Under the pieces are notes generated by a model, which made no database searches, was not told where the DNA came from, and saw only the letters and a program-made list of their open reading frames with translations. The position numbers were made by a program, and so were the translations under genes. This document shows positions 37,019 to 47,727 of a DNA stretch of 64,000 nucleotides, one piece after another. Within the stretch, counting starts at the first letter, position 1, and each line of letters starts with the position of its first letter. Origin of the DNA: Alteromonas halophila (GTDB lineage: Bacteria > Pseudomonadota > Gammaproteobacteria > Enterobacterales > Alteromonadaceae); NCBI RefSeq assembly GCF_014651815.1, contig NZ_BMXP01000003.1:1-64000 (forward strand). Reading direction: 5' to 3'.

Positions 37019-37800
37019 TACTGCAACACCTGTCTTGGATAACGTGAATCGAACGCTTTAATGATGGTAATGGCAATACCCAAGCCAATGAGTGAAACCA
37101 CTGCCGTTCGTGCCAGCATTGCCCACTGCGGCAACTCTCCCTCCATAATGATTGCCCGATACTCGCTAATAACATATGCCAAGGGGTTTAGCATGAAAAG
37201 TTCGCGGTGCTCTGGCCGTAAGAACTGGGCAGGGTCATAAAAGATCCCTGATGCGAACATCATAAGGATGATAAATGTTCCTACTATGAATTTCAGATCG
37301 GGCAGGAAAGGCACAAGCGCGGAGAAAAGAATTGCAAGGCTACTAACAAACAAGAGTTGTGTTAAAGCAACTGGGATTATGGCCCACCATGCCGGATTTG
37401 GCATATAGCCCATTAGCCACATTATCGATAGCATCAGTAAAAACACCACAAAGGTTTTTACCAGATCCTGTGCAATCACCACTACCGGAAAAAACAGCTT
37501 GGGTATATTGATCTGATTCATTAATCCCCCTCCGGCAACCAGCGAGTTTGAAGCATTGCTTACCGACCTGGAAAACCACAAAAAGGGAATTTTTCCGCAT
37601 ATTAAAAATGCAATAAAGTCATCTGTCCGGGAGTTGAGAAAAATACCGAATACCACGTAGTAAACGCCAATAAACAAAGCGGGCTCTAACAACCACCAGA
37701 GGTAATTTAGCTGGCTTTGAGCAGCTTCGGCTTTGAGGTTCATTTTGGCTTTTACAAGCACGAGCTGCCAGAACCGACGGCTACTAACTGAATACTGCAT
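37018..37800 (-). CDS. Polysaccharide ABC exporter permease (Wzm/KpsM-like)
   Basis: 260 residues with six hydrophobic segments, in the ABC-2 family. The opening KMNLKAEAAQSQLNYLWWLLEPALF and the closing NPLAYVISEYRAIIMEGELP are typical of Wzm/KpsM. It heads the exporter/coiled-coil operon; no strong promoter could be fixed in 37801-37964. Confidence 0.92.
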   Translation of the reverse strand: MQYSVSSRRFWQLVLVKAKMNLKAEAAQSQLNYLWWLLEPALFIGVYYVVFGIFLNSRTDDFIAFLICGKIPFLWFSRSVSNASNSLVAGGGLMNQINIPKLFFPVVVIAQDLVKTFVVFLLMLSIMWLMGYMPNPAWWAIIPVALTQLLFVSSLAILFSALVPFLPDLKFIVGTFIILMMFASGIFYDPAQFLRPEHRELFMLNPLAYVISEYRAIIMEGELPQWAMLARTAVVSLIGLGIAITIIKAFDSRYPRQVLQ

Positions 37801-37964
37801 AGTCTTGAACTACCATTGTGGGAGATACTGCACAAATCCATGTTGCAAGGGGAAGATCGCGAATATTTTAACGTTTTTTATCTTAAAAAAATACCTTTCT
37901 ATAGGGGTGGGTGGTAGTTTTGGGATAGGTTTTGAATCAAGTTCATAACGACTTTTTTTAGAGG

Positions 37965-38099
37965 TTCCGGGCCAAGCCCGGAACGACGATATTTTTTACG
38001 CCCGGAACGACGACAACTTTTCACGCCCGGAACGTTCGTAATTTTTCACCCCAAAACGACGGTAAGGTTTCAGGCCCTAAAAGGCGGTAATGTTTATTG
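37965..38099. repeat. Degenerate tandem repeat of 24-25 bp, with a leading hairpin
   Basis: TTCCGGGC-CAA-GCCCGGAA (37965-37983) is followed by five units starting at 37977, 38001, 38026, 38051 and 38075. Each begins CCCGGAACGACG or a decayed form and ends in a T-rich TTTTTCACG-like tail. Decay increases towards manB, whose stop codon is in the last unit. Units are not separated by unique spacers. Confidence 0.75.
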
Positions 38100-39548
38100 A
38101 CGAATGAGCTTGAGCAGCGCGTCCGTTTTTTCCTGCATCAACGGAATATTCTCGATTGACTCAACATTTAATCGAATCACAGGCTCCGTATTAGATTTGC
38201 GCAAATTAAACCGCCAGCTTTCGAACGCCAGACCAATACCATCTGTAGTGTCCACGGCAATGGCTTTGTTCTCGTAGTGTGCAAGCACGCGCTCGAGTGC
38301 GTCGTCTGCGTTGTCTACCTTGCTATTTATTTCACCCGATGAAGGAAAAGCAGCAATACGCGCTTTAACCATACTGGCTAATGATTGCTTCTTCTTGCAA
38401 ATAAGCTCGGCAATCAACAGCCACGGGATCATGCCTGAATCGCAGTAGGCAAAATCGCGGAAGTAGTGGTGTGCACTCATTTCGCCGCCGTATATCGCAT
38501 CTTCCTTGCGCATGCGCTCTTTGATAAAGGCATGACCCGTTTTGCATTTCACTGGCACGCCATCATGTTTATTGATGATATCTTCAGTGTTCCAGTACAC
38601 GCGCGGATCGTAGATGATGCGGGCATTCGGCTCTTTTTCTAAAAAGGCTTCGGCAAGCAGGCCAACAATATAATAGCCCTCGATAAATTCGCCGTTGGCA
38701 TCAAATAAGAAGCAACGATCGAAGTCGCCGTCCCAGGCAATACCAAAATCTGCGTTGTGTTCCCTTACTGCATTGGCAGTATCGGCGCGGTTTTCCGGCA
38801 ATAATGGGTTGGGTATACCATTCGGGAAAGTGCCATCTGGCTTATGGTGTACTTTAGTGAAGGTTACCGGTACGTTTTTATTGTTAAGCTGCTGCTCAAT
38901 GGCATCCAGCGCTTTTCCAGCCGCGCCATTACCGACATTCGCCACAATTTTTAGTGGTGTGAAATTTGTGGCATCCACATAGCTAACAATGTGTTCAGCG
39001 TAGGTGTGCGTGACGTCTTTTTCTGCGAATTGCCCGGTTGCATTTAGCTTGTCGACCTTGATATGCGCAGTTCCATTATAGAAGTCCTTTGCATCAATGT
39101 TCTGCCTGTCGGTAAAAAAGCTAACCCGAGCGTTCACTGTATCTTCTGGCAGTGCTTCTGCTGCGTCTTTTATGGCATTCAACCCCGAGTCGCCACTGAT
39201 GGGGACAGAGCCTGCTTTCACCAGTTTTAACCCGTTATAGTTGATGGGGTTATGACTGGCAGTCACTTCAATACCACCGTCAGCTTTAAGGTGCTTCGTC
39301 GCAAAGTAAATTTCTTCGGTGCCGGTATCACCCAAGTCTATGACGCTTGCCCCGCCGTCTATCAGGCCGGCGCTAAGCGCGAGCTTAAGCGGCTTTGAGG
39401 TTAACCTGACATCTGAGCCCACCACCACGCTTTTAGCCTGCATTTCTTTCGCAAACGCAAAACCAATGCGATAGGCAACTGTTTCGTCCAGTTGTGTATT
39501 TAGCTCGCCGCGAATATCGTAGGCTTTAAAACAAGTTAGTGTCGCCAT
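38094..39548 (-). CDS. manB: Phosphomannomutase (ManB/CpsG)
   Basis: 484 residues from ATG 39548; a longer reading from 39593 would run into manC and is less likely. Motifs: [10 protein letters not shown] at the N-terminus, the phosphoserine loop [10 protein letters not shown], the metal site DGDFDRCF and the sugar-binding [10 protein letters not shown]. It interconverts mannose-6-phosphate and mannose-1-phosphate, feeding GDP-mannose and GDP-fucose. One base separates it from manC. Confidence 0.94.
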   Translation of the reverse strand: MATLTCFKAYDIRGELNTQLDETVAYRIGFAFAKEMQAKSVVVGSDVRLTSKPLKLALSAGLIDGGASVIDLGDTGTEEIYFATKHLKADGGIEVTASHNPINYNGLKLVKAGSVPISGDSGLNAIKDAAEALPEDTVNARVSFFTDRQNIDAKDFYNGTAHIKVDKLNATGQFAEKDVTHTYAEHIVSYVDATNFTPLKIVANVGNGAAGKALDAIEQQLNNKNVPVTFTKVHHKPDGTFPNGIPNPLLPENRADTANAVREHNADFGIAWDGDFDRCFLFDANGEFIEGYYIVGLLAEAFLEKEPNARIIYDPRVYWNTEDIINKHDGVPVKCKTGHAFIKERMRKEDAIYGGEMSAHHYFRDFAYCDSGMIPWLLIAELICKKKQSLASMVKARIAAFPSSGEINSKVDNADDALERVLAHYENKAIAVDTTDGIGLAFESWRFNLRKSNTEPVIRLNVESIENIPLMQEKTDALLKLIRQ

Positions 39549-39549
39549 A

Positions 39550-40959
39550 TTATTTCTTTTCCACCCGGCCGTAACGATCAGAAAAGCGCACAATGTCGTC
39601 TTCGCCTAAATAAGCGCCTGACTGTACTTCGATTAATTCCAGCGGTATTTTGCCGGGGTTTTCCAGTGCATGCACAGACCCGATAGGAATATAAACCGAT
39701 TCGTTCTCTGTCACTAACTGGGTTTCTTCATCAATGGTGACATTGGCGGTGCCTGACACCACTATCCAGTGCTCTGCGCGGTGATGATGCATCTGCACCG
39801 ATAATTTTTCGCCGGGCTTTACGGAAATGCGCTTTACCTGAAAACGCTTGCCGTTATCAATAGAATCGTAACTGCCCCACGGGCGGTAAACCTCGCGGTG
39901 GAACTGGAACTCAGGGCGTTTTTCCGCTTTCAGCTTATTTACCACCGTTTTGATATGCTGGTCGTCCTTGCGGTTAGCCACCATAACGGCATCTTTGGTT
40001 TCAACCACCACCACGTCATCAAGCCCGATAACCGAGACCAGACGTTCTTCGGCATTTACATAGCTGTTGCTGACATTTTCAAGCAATACGTCGCCCACCG
40101 TGGCATTGCCCTGTTTATCTTTCTCACTGTTTTCCCACAGTGATGACCAACTGCCAACATCGGACCAGCCTGCATCCAGCGTTACCATGGCCGCACTGTC
40201 CGTTTTCTCCATTACTGCGTAATCGATAGAGTCGTCCGGGCAGGTCGCAAAAATATCGTGATCTACCCGAATGAAATCTAAATCGGGCGTTTCAGTATCA
40301 ATCGCACGCTTACACACGTCCAGCATTTCAGGATGATGCTTTTTCAACTCCTCCAGGTAACGGCTGGCCTTAAACATAAACATGCCGCTGTTCCAGAAGT
40401 ACTTACCGCTCGAAACGTATTGCTGCGCGGTTTCCAGGCCAGGCTTTTCTACAAACTCTGAGACAACAAACCCTGGTCCCAATTCGTCACCCGATTTGAT
40501 ATAGCCGTAACCGGTATGTGGGGAGTCTGGCACTATGCCAAAGGTTACCAGTTTGCCCTGCTCGGCAAGAGTTTGCGCTTTTTCAATTGCATTATGAAAT
40601 GCAGTGTCATCTTTAATGAGGTGATCGGCAGCCAACACAAGAAGGATAGGATCTTCACCGGACATGGTGGCATGCAAAGCCGCAAGGGCGATTGCCGGGG
40701 CGGTATTACGCCCAACCGGCTCCAGAAGAATGCCACCATGATCAATCTCTTTCTGACGCAGTTGTTCTGCTACGATAAACCGGTGCGCGTCATTACAAAT
40801 AACGATCGGATTGCTTGTCTCTGCATTTGGCAGCCGCGTTATGGTATTTTGCAACATCGAGCTGTCTGAGGTAAGTGACAGAAATTGTTTTGGTAGCGCT
40901 GCCCGCGATTTCGGCCACAAGCGGCTTCCGCTTCCGCCTGCTAGAACAACTGGCTTCAT
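39550..40959 (-). CDS. manC: Mannose-1-phosphate guanylyltransferase / mannose-6-phosphate isomerase
   Basis: 469 residues. N-terminal transferase with [20 protein letters not shown] and VEKP; C-terminal type II isomerase cupin with [28 protein letters not shown] and [14 protein letters not shown]. It produces GDP-mannose. First gene of the island on the minus strand, and 142 bases from the ribosomal terminator, which must hold its promoter. Confidence 0.95.
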   Translation of the reverse strand: MKPVVLAGGSGSRLWPKSRAALPKQFLSLTSDSSMLQNTITRLPNAETSNPIVICNDAHRFIVAEQLRQKEIDHGGILLEPVGRNTAPAIALAALHATMSGEDPILLVLAADHLIKDDTAFHNAIEKAQTLAEQGKLVTFGIVPDSPHTGYGYIKSGDELGPGFVVSEFVEKPGLETAQQYVSSGKYFWNSGMFMFKASRYLEELKKHHPEMLDVCKRAIDTETPDLDFIRVDHDIFATCPDDSIDYAVMEKTDSAAMVTLDAGWSDVGSWSSLWENSEKDKQGNATVGDVLLENVSNSYVNAEERLVSVIGLDDVVVVETKDAVMVANRKDDQHIKTVVNKLKAEKRPEFQFHREVYRPWGSYDSIDNGKRFQVKRISVKPGEKLSVQMHHHRAEHWIVVSGTANVTIDEETQLVTENESVYIPIGSVHALENPGKIPLELIEVQSGAYLGEDDIVRFSDRYGRVEKK

Positions 40960-41101
40960 TCGTGTTTCCTTCTTCTGAGTTAGCCTTTTAATTTAGCTGT
41001 GAGATTATAGCGTTGCCGCTATATTTTTTGAATGATGGATTCGTTTGGAATTCAGTATTTATGGCAGAGTGATGTTACGAGATGATTTTAACTCCCATAA
41101 C

Positions 41102-41129
41102 AAAAAACCCCGCTTGCGCGGGGTTTTTT
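41102..41129 (-). terminator. Terminator of the alpha operon
   Basis: AAAAAACCCCGC-TTGC-GCGGGGTTTTTT: a perfect 12-bp stem with T runs on both strands, 57 bases beyond the rplQ stop. It insulates the ribosomal operon from the polysaccharide genes. Confidence 0.95.
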
Positions 41130-41137
41130 AATCAAGT

Positions 41138-41177
41138 TCCTGAATCTGATTCAGGATGACGGTGTGAAACTCACACC
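41138..41177. repeat. Two small hairpins downstream of rplQ
   Basis: TCCTGAATC-T-GATTCAGGA (41138-41156) and GGTGTGA-AAC-TCACACC (41161-41177) lie between rplQ and the main terminator. The first resembles the hairpin at 23758-23778 and may be a REP-like element; both may protect the 3' end of the mRNA. Confidence 0.55.
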
Positions 41178-41185
41178 CTCGAGTC

Positions 41186-41587
41186 TTACTCTTCAGTAGC
41201 GTCTTCTGCTTCTTCAACAGCTTCCACTTCTGGACGGTCTACCAGTTCAACGTATGCCATAGGGGCATTGTCGCCGGCACGGAAACCGCATTTCAGAATG
41301 CGCGTGTAACCGCCTGGGCGTGCTTCGTAACGAGGACCAAGCTCGTTGAACAGTTTACCTACTACCTCTTTATCACCAGTGCGAGCAAAAGCTACGCGAC
41401 GGTTTGCTACGCTGTCTTCTTTAGCCAGCGTGATAAGAGGCTCGATTACGCGACGTAATTCTTTCGCTTTGGGTAACGTCGTTTTGATCACTTCGTGCTT
41501 GACCAATGAGCCGGCCATGTTACGGAACATGGCTTGACGATGGCTGCTGTTGCGATTCAACTGACGACCACTCTTACGATGGCGCAT
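41186..41587 (-). CDS. rplQ: Ribosomal protein bL17
   Basis: 133 residues; opens [20 protein letters not shown], the invariant bL17 start. The acidic C-terminal tail ([13 protein letters not shown]) is a lineage extension. Last gene of the alpha operon, part of the 50S subunit near the exit tunnel. Confidence 0.98.
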   Translation of the reverse strand: MRHRKSGRQLNRNSSHRQAMFRNMAGSLVKHEVIKTTLPKAKELRRVIEPLITLAKEDSVANRRVAFARTGDKEVVGKLFNELGPRYEARPGGYTRILKCGFRAGDNAPMAYVELVDRPEVEAVEEAEDATEE

Positions 41588-41628
41588 AGTTTTATCCTTC
41601 TCTACAAATCAGTTTGCTATAAACCTGA

Positions 41629-42615
41629 TTACTCTTTTTCAGCAATGCTCTCTGGCGGCCAGTTTTCCAGGCGCATGCCCAGAGACAGACCACGAGATGC
41701 CAGAACATCTTTGATTTCAGTCAGCGATTTCTTACCAAGGTTTGGCGTTTTCAGTAGCTCAACCTCGGTGCGCTGTACCAGGTCACCAATATACTGGATA
41801 GCTTCTGCTTTCAAACAGTTTGCAGAACGTACTGTCAGTTCCAGATCATCAACTGGGCGAAGCAGAATCGGATCGAATTCTGGCTTCTCTTCTTTCGCTT
41901 CGGGCTCAGACACGTCGCGTAAATCAACGAACGCATCAAGCTGTTCAGCAAGAATGGTAGCAGAACGACGGATGGCCTCTTCAGGGTCCAGCGTTCCGTT
42001 AGTTTCCATATCGATAATCAGTTTGTCCAAGTCTGTGCGCTGTTCAACACGCGCAGCTTCAACAGTGTAGGCAATACGCTCTACCGGGCTGTAAGACGCA
42101 TCAACTAACAAACGACCAATGGGACGATCATCTTCTTCAGAGGAGCGACGCGCGGAAGCCGGAACGTAACCGCGACCCATTTCTACCTTGATACGCATGC
42201 TGATTTCAGCGTCGCCTGTCAGGGTACAAATCACATGATCAGGGTTAACGATTTCCACATCGCCATCATGCTGAATGTCACCAGCAACAACAGGGCCAGC
42301 GCCAGATTTCGCTAGAGTTAGGGTCGCCTCATTCTTGCCTTCAAGGCGAACCGCTAAACCTTTCAGATTAAGCAGAATCTCGATGACGTCTTCCTGCACA
42401 CCTTCTTTGGTGCTGTACTCGTGTAGTACGCCTTCGATTTCCGCTTCGGTAACCGCACATCCTGGCATGGATGACAGTAAGATCCGACGCAGGGCGTTAC
42501 CCAGAGTGTGTCCGAAGCCACGCTCCAGTGGTTCCAAAGTTACTTTGGCACGAGTAGAAGAGACGTTTTCGATCTCAACTAATCTCGGTTTTAGGAATTC
42601 AGTCACAGAACCCAC
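41629..42615 (-). CDS. rpoA: RNA polymerase alpha subunit
   Basis: 328 residues, the normal length. The N-terminal assembly domain has [27 protein letters not shown]. The C-terminal domain has [20 protein letters not shown] and [16 protein letters not shown], the part that contacts UP elements and activators. Between rpsD and rplQ as in other gammaproteobacteria. Confidence 0.99.
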   Translation of the reverse strand: MGSVTEFLKPRLVEIENVSSTRAKVTLEPLERGFGHTLGNALRRILLSSMPGCAVTEAEIEGVLHEYSTKEGVQEDVIEILLNLKGLAVRLEGKNEATLTLAKSGAGPVVAGDIQHDGDVEIVNPDHVICTLTGDAEISMRIKVEMGRGYVPASARRSSEEDDRPIGRLLVDASYSPVERIAYTVEAARVEQRTDLDKLIIDMETNGTLDPEEAIRRSATILAEQLDAFVDLRDVSEPEAKEEKPEFDPILLRPVDDLELTVRSANCLKAEAIQYIGDLVQRTEVELLKTPNLGKKSLTEIKDVLASRGLSLGMRLENWPPESIAEKE

Positions 42616-42638
42616 AATGCTTCCTCTTTAGTTAAGCT

Positions 42639-43259
42639 TTACTTAGAGTAAAGTTCGACGATCAACTGTTCGTTAATATCCGCAGACAGGTCTTCTCTTT
42701 CAGGAATACGCTTGAACGTACCTTCCATTTTAGAGCTGTCGACTTCAATCCAGGTTGGCTTCTCACGTTGGTCAGCCAGTTCCAAAGCAGCAACGATACG
42801 CGACTGCTTTTTCGCTTTTTCACGAACAGAAACCACGTCTTCGGCGGTAACGTTAAATGATGGAATGTTTACCACTTGACCATTTACCATGATTGCTTTG
42901 TGGCTAACCAGCTGACGTGCTTCTGCACGGGTGCTGGCGAATCCCATCCGATAAACTACGTTATCAAGACGCTGCTCAAGAAGTTGCAACAGGTTTTCAC
43001 CGGTGTTGCCCTTAATACGAGCGGCTTCTTTGTAGTAGTTACGGAATTGCTTTTCCAATACGCCATACATACGACGTACTTTTTGCTTTTCACGCAGCTG
43101 AACACCGTAGTCAGACAGACGGCCACGACGGGCACCGTGCTGACCAGGCGCTGTATCGATTTTACACTTAGAATCGATTGCGCGAACGCCGCTTTTTAGG
43201 AACAGGTCTGTTCCTTCGCGACGGCTTAGTTTGAGTTTAGGACCCAAATATCTTGCCAT
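42639..43259 (-). CDS. rpsD: Ribosomal protein uS4
   Basis: 206 residues; [20 protein letters not shown] start and S4 RNA-binding domain ([20 protein letters not shown]). A primary 16S-binding protein; in enterobacteria it also represses translation of its own alpha operon at the leader before rpsM, which is conserved here. Confidence 0.99.
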   Translation of the reverse strand: MARYLGPKLKLSRREGTDLFLKSGVRAIDSKCKIDTAPGQHGARRGRLSDYGVQLREKQKVRRMYGVLEKQFRNYYKEAARIKGNTGENLLQLLEQRLDNVVYRMGFASTRAEARQLVSHKAIMVNGQVVNIPSFNVTAEDVVSVREKAKKQSRIVAALELADQREKPTWIEVDSSKMEGTFKRIPEREDLSADINEQLIVELYSK

Positions 43260-43283
43260 GATCTTTCTCCAACTGTCCGTCGA

Positions 43284-43676
43284 TTAAACGCGACGTTTTT
43301 TCGGTGGACGACAACCGTTGTGAGGAATTGGGGTCACATCGGTAATGTTTGTGATCTTATAACCAGTGGCGTTAAGCGCACGGATCGCAGACTCACGGCC
43401 TGGACCTGGACCTTTAACGAACACTTCAAGGTTCTTCAGACCGTATTCTTGTGCAGCAAGTCCTGCACGCTCTGCAGCTACCTGTGCAGCGAAAGGCGTA
43501 GATTTACGTGAACCACGGAAACCTGACCCACCAGACGTTGCCCAAGACAGTGCATTGCCCTGACGATCTGTGATAGTCACAATTGTATTGTTGAAAGACG
43601 CATGGATATGAGCCATTCCGTCTGCAACCTGACGTTTAGCGCGCTTACGCGTTGTACGAGCTGGTGCTTTTGCCAT
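43284..43676 (-). CDS. rpsK: Ribosomal protein uS11
   Basis: 130 residues, ending [11 protein letters not shown] as in uS11 generally, with the platform-binding block [20 protein letters not shown]. Part of the 30S platform. Confidence 0.99.
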   Translation of the reverse strand: MAKAPARTTRKRAKRQVADGMAHIHASFNNTIVTITDRQGNALSWATSGGSGFRGSRKSTPFAAQVAAERAGLAAQEYGLKNLEVFVKGPGPGRESAIRALNATGYKITNITDVTPIPHNGCRPPKKRRV

Positions 43677-43691
43677 AACTTATACCCCCGC

Positions 43692-44048
43692 TTACTTCTT
43701 AATTGGTTTACGAGGACCTTTACGGGTACGCGCATTGGTTTTAGTGCGCTGACCACGTAGAGGCAAGCTACGACGGTGGCGAATGCCACGGAAGCAACCC
43801 AGGTCCATCAGACGTTTAATGCTCATGGAATTTTCACGACGTAAGTCACCTTCAACAGTGAACTTACCGACTTCGTCACGAAGCTTATCAATAGCTGCTT
43901 CGTCTAAGTCTTTAATTTTTGTATCTTCTGCAACACCAGCAGCAGCACAAATCGCTTTCGCGCGAGTTGCACCAACACCGAAGATCGACTGAATCGCGAT
44001 CACAGCGTGCTTGTGCTCAGGAATGTTAATGCCAGCGATACGGGCCAT
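43692..44048 (-). CDS. rpsM: Ribosomal protein uS13
   Basis: 118 residues from ATG 44048 ([18 protein letters not shown]). An upstream in-frame codon at 44057 is rejected because GAGGAG precedes 44048 at proper spacing and the leader pseudoknot covers that ATG. First gene of the alpha operon; 30S head. Confidence 0.99.
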   Translation of the reverse strand: MARIAGINIPEHKHAVIAIQSIFGVGATRAKAICAAAGVAEDTKIKDLDEAAIDKLRDEVGKFTVEGDLRRENSMSIKRLMDLGCFRGIRHRRSLPLRGQRTKTNARTRKGPRKPIKK

Positions 44049-44112
44049 TAACAGCACTCCTCTTAATTATTGGTCGACGGCCTAAAAAGCCCGTTAGGAT
44101 ACTTACCCGTCG
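44042..44112 (-). promoter_or_regulatory. Alpha-operon leader pseudoknot, S4 binding site
   Basis: The minus strand folds as in E. coli: CGACGG (44107-44112) with CCGTCG (44075-44080), and CCTAA (44094-44098) with TTAGG (44081-44085). The GGGC of the inner loop (44089-44092) can pair with GCCC in codons 2-3 of rpsM (44042-44045). The primary sequence GTATCCTAACGGGCTTTTTAG also resembles the E. coli leader. S4 binding here should hold rpsM in a translation-inactive state. Confidence 0.82.
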
Positions 44113-44153
44113 CCTAAATTGCAAACAAAGGTTCAAAATACTGATGTAAGGAA

Positions 44154-44186
44154 GCAGAACCTTAAGCGCAGTGCTTTAGGTTCTGC
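44154..44186 (-). promoter_or_regulatory. Hairpin between rpmJ and rpsM
   Basis: GCAGAACCTTAAGC and GCTTTAGGTTCTGC form a 14-bp stem with one mismatch and a 5-base loop. No T run follows on the minus strand, so it is not an ordinary terminator; processing or pausing at the spc/alpha boundary is possible. Confidence 0.55.
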
Positions 44187-44216
44187 CAGCTTAGCTCGTA
44201 TTTTTTACCGCGTAGA

Positions 44217-44330
44217 TTAACCTTGCCGTTGCTTATGCTTTGGCTCTGTGCAAATCACACGCACAACACCGTTGCGCTTGATGACTTTGCAGTTACGGCA
44301 AATCTTTTTAACTGATGCACGAACTTTCAT
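44217..44330 (-). CDS. rpmJ: Ribosomal protein bL36
   Basis: 37 residues, [20 protein letters not shown] then [17 protein letters not shown]. Zinc-binding form with C11, C14, C27 and H32 intact. Located between secY and rpsM, its usual site. Confidence 0.98.
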   Translation of the reverse strand: MKVRASVKKICRNCKVIKRNGVVRVICTEPKHKQRQG

Positions 44331-44354
44331 TACATCACTCCGTAGTAGGCTAAC

Positions 44355-45674
44355 TTAGCGGCCGTAGCCTTTAAGGTTAGCTTTCTTCAGAACAGACTCA
44401 TATTGACTCGACATCAAATGCGTCTGCACTTGTGCCATAAAGTCCATGATGACCACCACAATAATCAGAAGCGACGTACCACCGAAGTAGAACGGCACAT
44501 TCCAGGCAATCAGCATGAATTCAGGCACCAAACAAATAAAGGTTATGTACAGTGCGCCAGCCAGTGTAAGACGAGTCATTACCTTATCGATGTAACGCGA
44601 CGTTTGCTCACCCGGGCGGATGCCAGGGATAAACGCGCCAGATTTCTTCAGGTTATCTGCCGTATCACGCGGGTTGAAAACCAACGCCGTGTAGAAGAAG
44701 CAGAAGAAGATAATCGCAGCGGCGTACAACATCACGTACAGCGGCTGACCAGGAGACAGCATTAAAGCTACATCCTGCAACCAGGCTGTTGATTCATTCT
44801 GACCGAACCATCCTGCGATAGTTCCTGGGAACAGAATGATGCTGGACGCGAAGATTGGCGGTATAACACCGGCCATGTTCACTTTCAGTGGCAAATGCGT
44901 GCTTTGCGCGGCATAAACCTTACGGCCTTGCTGACGCTTCGCATAATTCACCACAATCCGGCGTTGTGCACGTTCAACGAACACCACCAGGTACGTGAGA
45001 CCAATAACAATCACACCAATCAACAGCAGGAACAGCATGTTAATGTCGCCCTGCCGTGCTTGTTCCGCGGTCTGACCTATCGCTGTTGGCAGACCGGCAA
45101 CAATACCAGCAAAAATCAATATCGAGATACCGTTACCAATACCCCGTTCGGTAATTTGCTCGCCCAACCACATCAGGAACATAGTTCCCGTGACAAGGCT
45201 CACTACTGCCGTAAAGTAGAATCCGAAGCCCGGACTTATCACCAATCCATTAATCAGGTTCGGCAGTCCAGTGGCAATACCAATGGACTGGAACGTCGCC
45301 AGCACCAGCGTTAAATAACGCGTGTACTGACTAATTTTCTTACGTCCTGCCTCACCTTCTTTTTTAAGCTCTACCATCGGTGGGTGAACCACCGAGAGCA
45401 ACTGCATAATAATGGATGCAGTAATGTATGGCATAATGCCCAAAGCCAGAACGGATGCACGCTCAAGCGCACCACCGGAGAACATGTTAAACATTTCTAC
45501 GATGGTACCTTTTTGTTGCTCAAACAGCTGTGCCAGTACCTGAGGATCGATACCAGGGATAGGGACATACGACCCTAACCTGAACACTACGATCGCACCG
45601 AGTACGAACAACAACCGTGATTTCAGCTCACTCAAGCCGCTTTTAGCGCCTGAATCCAATCCTGGTTTAGCCAT
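44355..45674 (-). CDS. secY: Preprotein translocase subunit SecY
   Basis: 439 residues with ten membrane segments; [22 protein letters not shown] start, plug region [23 protein letters not shown], and a cytoplasmic loop [14 protein letters not shown]. Forms the SecYEG channel in the inner membrane. Between rplO and rpmJ in the standard spc order. Confidence 0.99.
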   Translation of the reverse strand: MAKPGLDSGAKSGLSELKSRLLFVLGAIVVFRLGSYVPIPGIDPQVLAQLFEQQKGTIVEMFNMFSGGALERASVLALGIMPYITASIIMQLLSVVHPPMVELKKEGEAGRKKISQYTRYLTLVLATFQSIGIATGLPNLINGLVISPGFGFYFTAVVSLVTGTMFLMWLGEQITERGIGNGISILIFAGIVAGLPTAIGQTAEQARQGDINMLFLLLIGVIVIGLTYLVVFVERAQRRIVVNYAKRQQGRKVYAAQSTHLPLKVNMAGVIPPIFASSIILFPGTIAGWFGQNESTAWLQDVALMLSPGQPLYVMLYAAAIIFFCFFYTALVFNPRDTADNLKKSGAFIPGIRPGEQTSRYIDKVMTRLTLAGALYITFICLVPEFMLIAWNVPFYFGGTSLLIIVVVIMDFMAQVQTHLMSSQYESVLKKANLKGYGR

Positions 45675-45679
45675 CTAGC

Positions 45680-46114
45680 TTATTCCTCTACTTTACCGCC
45701 AGCAGCTTCAATCGCTTCGCGAGCGCCTTTAGTAACCTTCAACCCACTTACCGTTACCGCGCGTGATACTTCACCACTTTTAACGACTTTCACAAACTGC
45801 ATCTCTTTCTTAACGATGCCTGCTGCTTTGAGTGTTTCAAGTGATGCGGTATCACCTTCTACCTTCGCGATTTCAGTCAGCGTCACCTGGTCAGTAACCA
45901 TAGCTTTGCGAGACGTGAAACCAAACTTAGGCAGACGGCGCTGGATAGGCATCTGACCACCTTCGAATCCTGGCTTAACACGGCCACCTGCACGGCTTTT
46001 CTGACCTTTGTGACCTACGCCACCTGTTTTACCAAGACCCGAGCCGATACCACGACCGGTACGCTTACCTGAGTGTTTTGCTCCTGGTGCAGGAGAAATA
46101 TCGTTTAAACGCAT
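45680..46114 (-). CDS. rplO: Ribosomal protein uL15
   Basis: 144 residues; [20 protein letters not shown] start and glycine/lysine-rich N-terminal extension ([20 protein letters not shown]) that threads into 23S rRNA. 50S subunit. Confidence 0.99.
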   Translation of the reverse strand: MRLNDISPAPGAKHSGKRTGRGIGSGLGKTGGVGHKGQKSRAGGRVKPGFEGGQMPIQRRLPKFGFTSRKAMVTDQVTLTEIAKVEGDTASLETLKAAGIVKKEMQFVKVVKSGEVSRAVTVSGLKVTKGAREAIEAAGGKVEE

Positions 46115-46117
46115 TTT

Positions 46118-46297
46118 TTATTCCTCCACAACCTCAACCATGTAATAAACACGGTTGATCATGCCACGTACAGCTGGGGTGTCTTCCAGTTCACGGACAT
46201 GGTTGATTTTACGAAGGCCTAGGCCTTTCAGCGTCGCTTTGTGCTTTGGCAGACGGCCAATTGCACTTTTCGTTTGCTTTACTTTAATCGTTGCCAT
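46118..46297 (-). CDS. rpmD: Ribosomal protein uL30
   Basis: 59 residues: [20 protein letters not shown] at the start, then the conserved LGLRKINH and a C-terminal YYMVEVVEE. Three bases from rplO and six from rpsE. 50S subunit. Confidence 0.98.
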   Translation of the reverse strand: MATIKVKQTKSAIGRLPKHKATLKGLGLRKINHVRELEDTPAVRGMINRVYYMVEVVEE

Positions 46298-46303
46298 GTC
46301 TGA

Positions 46304-46804
46304 TTACCCCAAAATCTCATCTACAGACAATCCACGCTTCGCTGCAACTTTCGCTGGGCTGTTCATTTCAGTCAGCGCGTTAATGGTTGCGCGAACAACG
46401 TTGATTGGGTTTGTAGAGCCGTAACATTTTGAAAGTACGTTCTGCACACCGGCTACTTCCAGGACTGCACGCATTGCACCGCCGGCGATGATACCGGTAC
46501 CTTCTGATGCAGGCTGCATGTAAACCTTAGAGCCAGAGTGACGACCTTTAATTGGGTGCTGCAGTGTGTGACCGTTAAGGTCAACATTCACCATGTTGCG
46601 ACGTGCCTTTTCCATTGCTTTCTGGATAGCGGCAGGCACTTCACGTGCTTTACCGTAACCGAAACCAACGCGGCCGTTGCCATCACCCACTACTGTCAAT
46701 GCAGTGAAACTGAAGATACGACCACCTTTAACCACTTTTGCTACGCGGTTAACAGCAATCAATTTCTCTAACAGTTCACCGTTCTGAACTTCTTGTTTAG
46801 CCAT
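46304..46804 (-). CDS. rpsE: Ribosomal protein uS5
   Basis: 166 residues; double-stranded RNA-binding N-terminal fold ([20 protein letters not shown]) and C-terminal block [20 protein letters not shown]. Affects decoding accuracy; 30S body. Confidence 0.99.
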   Translation of the reverse strand: MAKQEVQNGELLEKLIAVNRVAKVVKGGRIFSFTALTVVGDGNGRVGFGYGKAREVPAAIQKAMEKARRNMVNVDLNGHTLQHPIKGRHSGSKVYMQPASEGTGIIAGGAMRAVLEVAGVQNVLSKCYGSTNPINVVRATINALTEMNSPAKVAAKRGLSVDEILG

Positions 46805-46813
46805 TATAAACTC

Positions 46814-47167
46814 CTAGAACTGAAGACCAGCTTCGCGAGCTGCATCAGCTAATGCTTTCACACGACCGTGGTATTTGAAACCGCTGCGATCGAAAGCGAC
46901 AGTTTTGATGCCTTTCTCGATTGCACGCTCTGCGATTGCTTTACCGATTGTCGCCGCTGCTTCAGTGTTACCTGTAGATTTCAGATCTTTTGCAAGATCT
47001 TTCTCAACAGTAGAAGCCGCTGCCAATACTTCAGCACCGCTAGGCGCGATAAGCTGAGCATAGATGTGGCGAGGTGTACGGTTTACAACCAAGCGATGCG
47101 CGGCCAGTTCACGAATTTTTGCGCGCGCACGTGTCGCGCGGCGCAAGCGAGCTGTGTTTTTATCCAT
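46814..47167 (-). CDS. rplR: Ribosomal protein uL18
   Basis: 117 residues from ATG 47167 ([18 protein letters not shown]). The in-frame codon at 47179 is rejected: it would add four residues and overlap the rplF stop. Binds 5S rRNA; ends REAGLQF as usual. Confidence 0.98.
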   Translation of the reverse strand: MDKNTARLRRATRARAKIRELAAHRLVVNRTPRHIYAQLIAPSGAEVLAAASTVEKDLAKDLKSTGNTEAAATIGKAIAERAIEKGIKTVAFDRSGFKYHGRVKALADAAREAGLQF

Positions 47168-47179
47168 CGTATCACCCAC

Positions 47180-47713
47180 CTACTTTTTCTTAGCTTCTTT
47201 ACGACGAACGTATTCGTCAGCATAACGTACACCTTTACCTTTGTAAGGCTCTGGTGGACGGTAGCCACGGATATTCGCCGCAACCTGTCCTACCACCTGC
47301 TTATCGGCGCCTTTGACGACGATTTCAGTTTGGCTAGGAGTTTCAACTGTGACGCCCTCAGGCATCTCGTAAACTACAGGGTGTGAGAAACCCAGCGTCA
47401 GGTTCAGTTTGTTACCCTGTGCTTGCGCACGGTAACCAACACCGTTTAACTGAAGCTTTTTCTCGAAACCTTCTGTCACACCTTGAATCATGCTGTTCAG
47501 AAGCGCACGTACAGTACCTGCTTGTGCCCAGGCTTCCGCAAAACCTTCGCGAGGCAGTGCTTTAACCTGATTGTCTTCCTGAACCACTTCAACGGCTTCG
47601 TTGAATGTGCGTGCCAAAGTGCCATTTTTACCTTTAACGGTAACATCCTGACCAGAGATAGTAATTTCTACACCTGATGCGATGTCTACCGGGGCTTTTG
47701 CTACTCGTGACAT
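47180..47713 (-). CDS. rplF: Ribosomal protein uL6
   Basis: 177 residues, [20 protein letters not shown] start and the C-terminal signature [14 protein letters not shown]. 50S subunit near the factor-binding site. Confidence 0.99.
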   Translation of the reverse strand: MSRVAKAPVDIASGVEITISGQDVTVKGKNGTLARTFNEAVEVVQEDNQVKALPREGFAEAWAQAGTVRALLNSMIQGVTEGFEKKLQLNGVGYRAQAQGNKLNLTLGFSHPVVYEMPEGVTVETPSQTEIVVKGADKQVVGQVAANIRGYRPPEPYKGKGVRYADEYVRRKEAKKK

Positions 47714-47727
47714 TTCAACTCCTCCGA

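Noticed and set aside
38080-38092. GGCGGTAAT resembling the ops/JUMPStart element (GGCGGTAG) of polysaccharide operons
   Set aside because: It is on the plus strand, against the direction of the locus, is part of a decayed tandem repeat, and lacks the full ops sequence.
37965-38099. Possible CRISPR array
   Set aside because: Units are contiguous 24-25 bp repeats that decay; there are no unique spacers and no cas genes.
38094-39593. Longer manB start at 39593
   Set aside because: It would overlap the end of manC by 44 bases; the ATG at 39548 gives the standard N-terminus.
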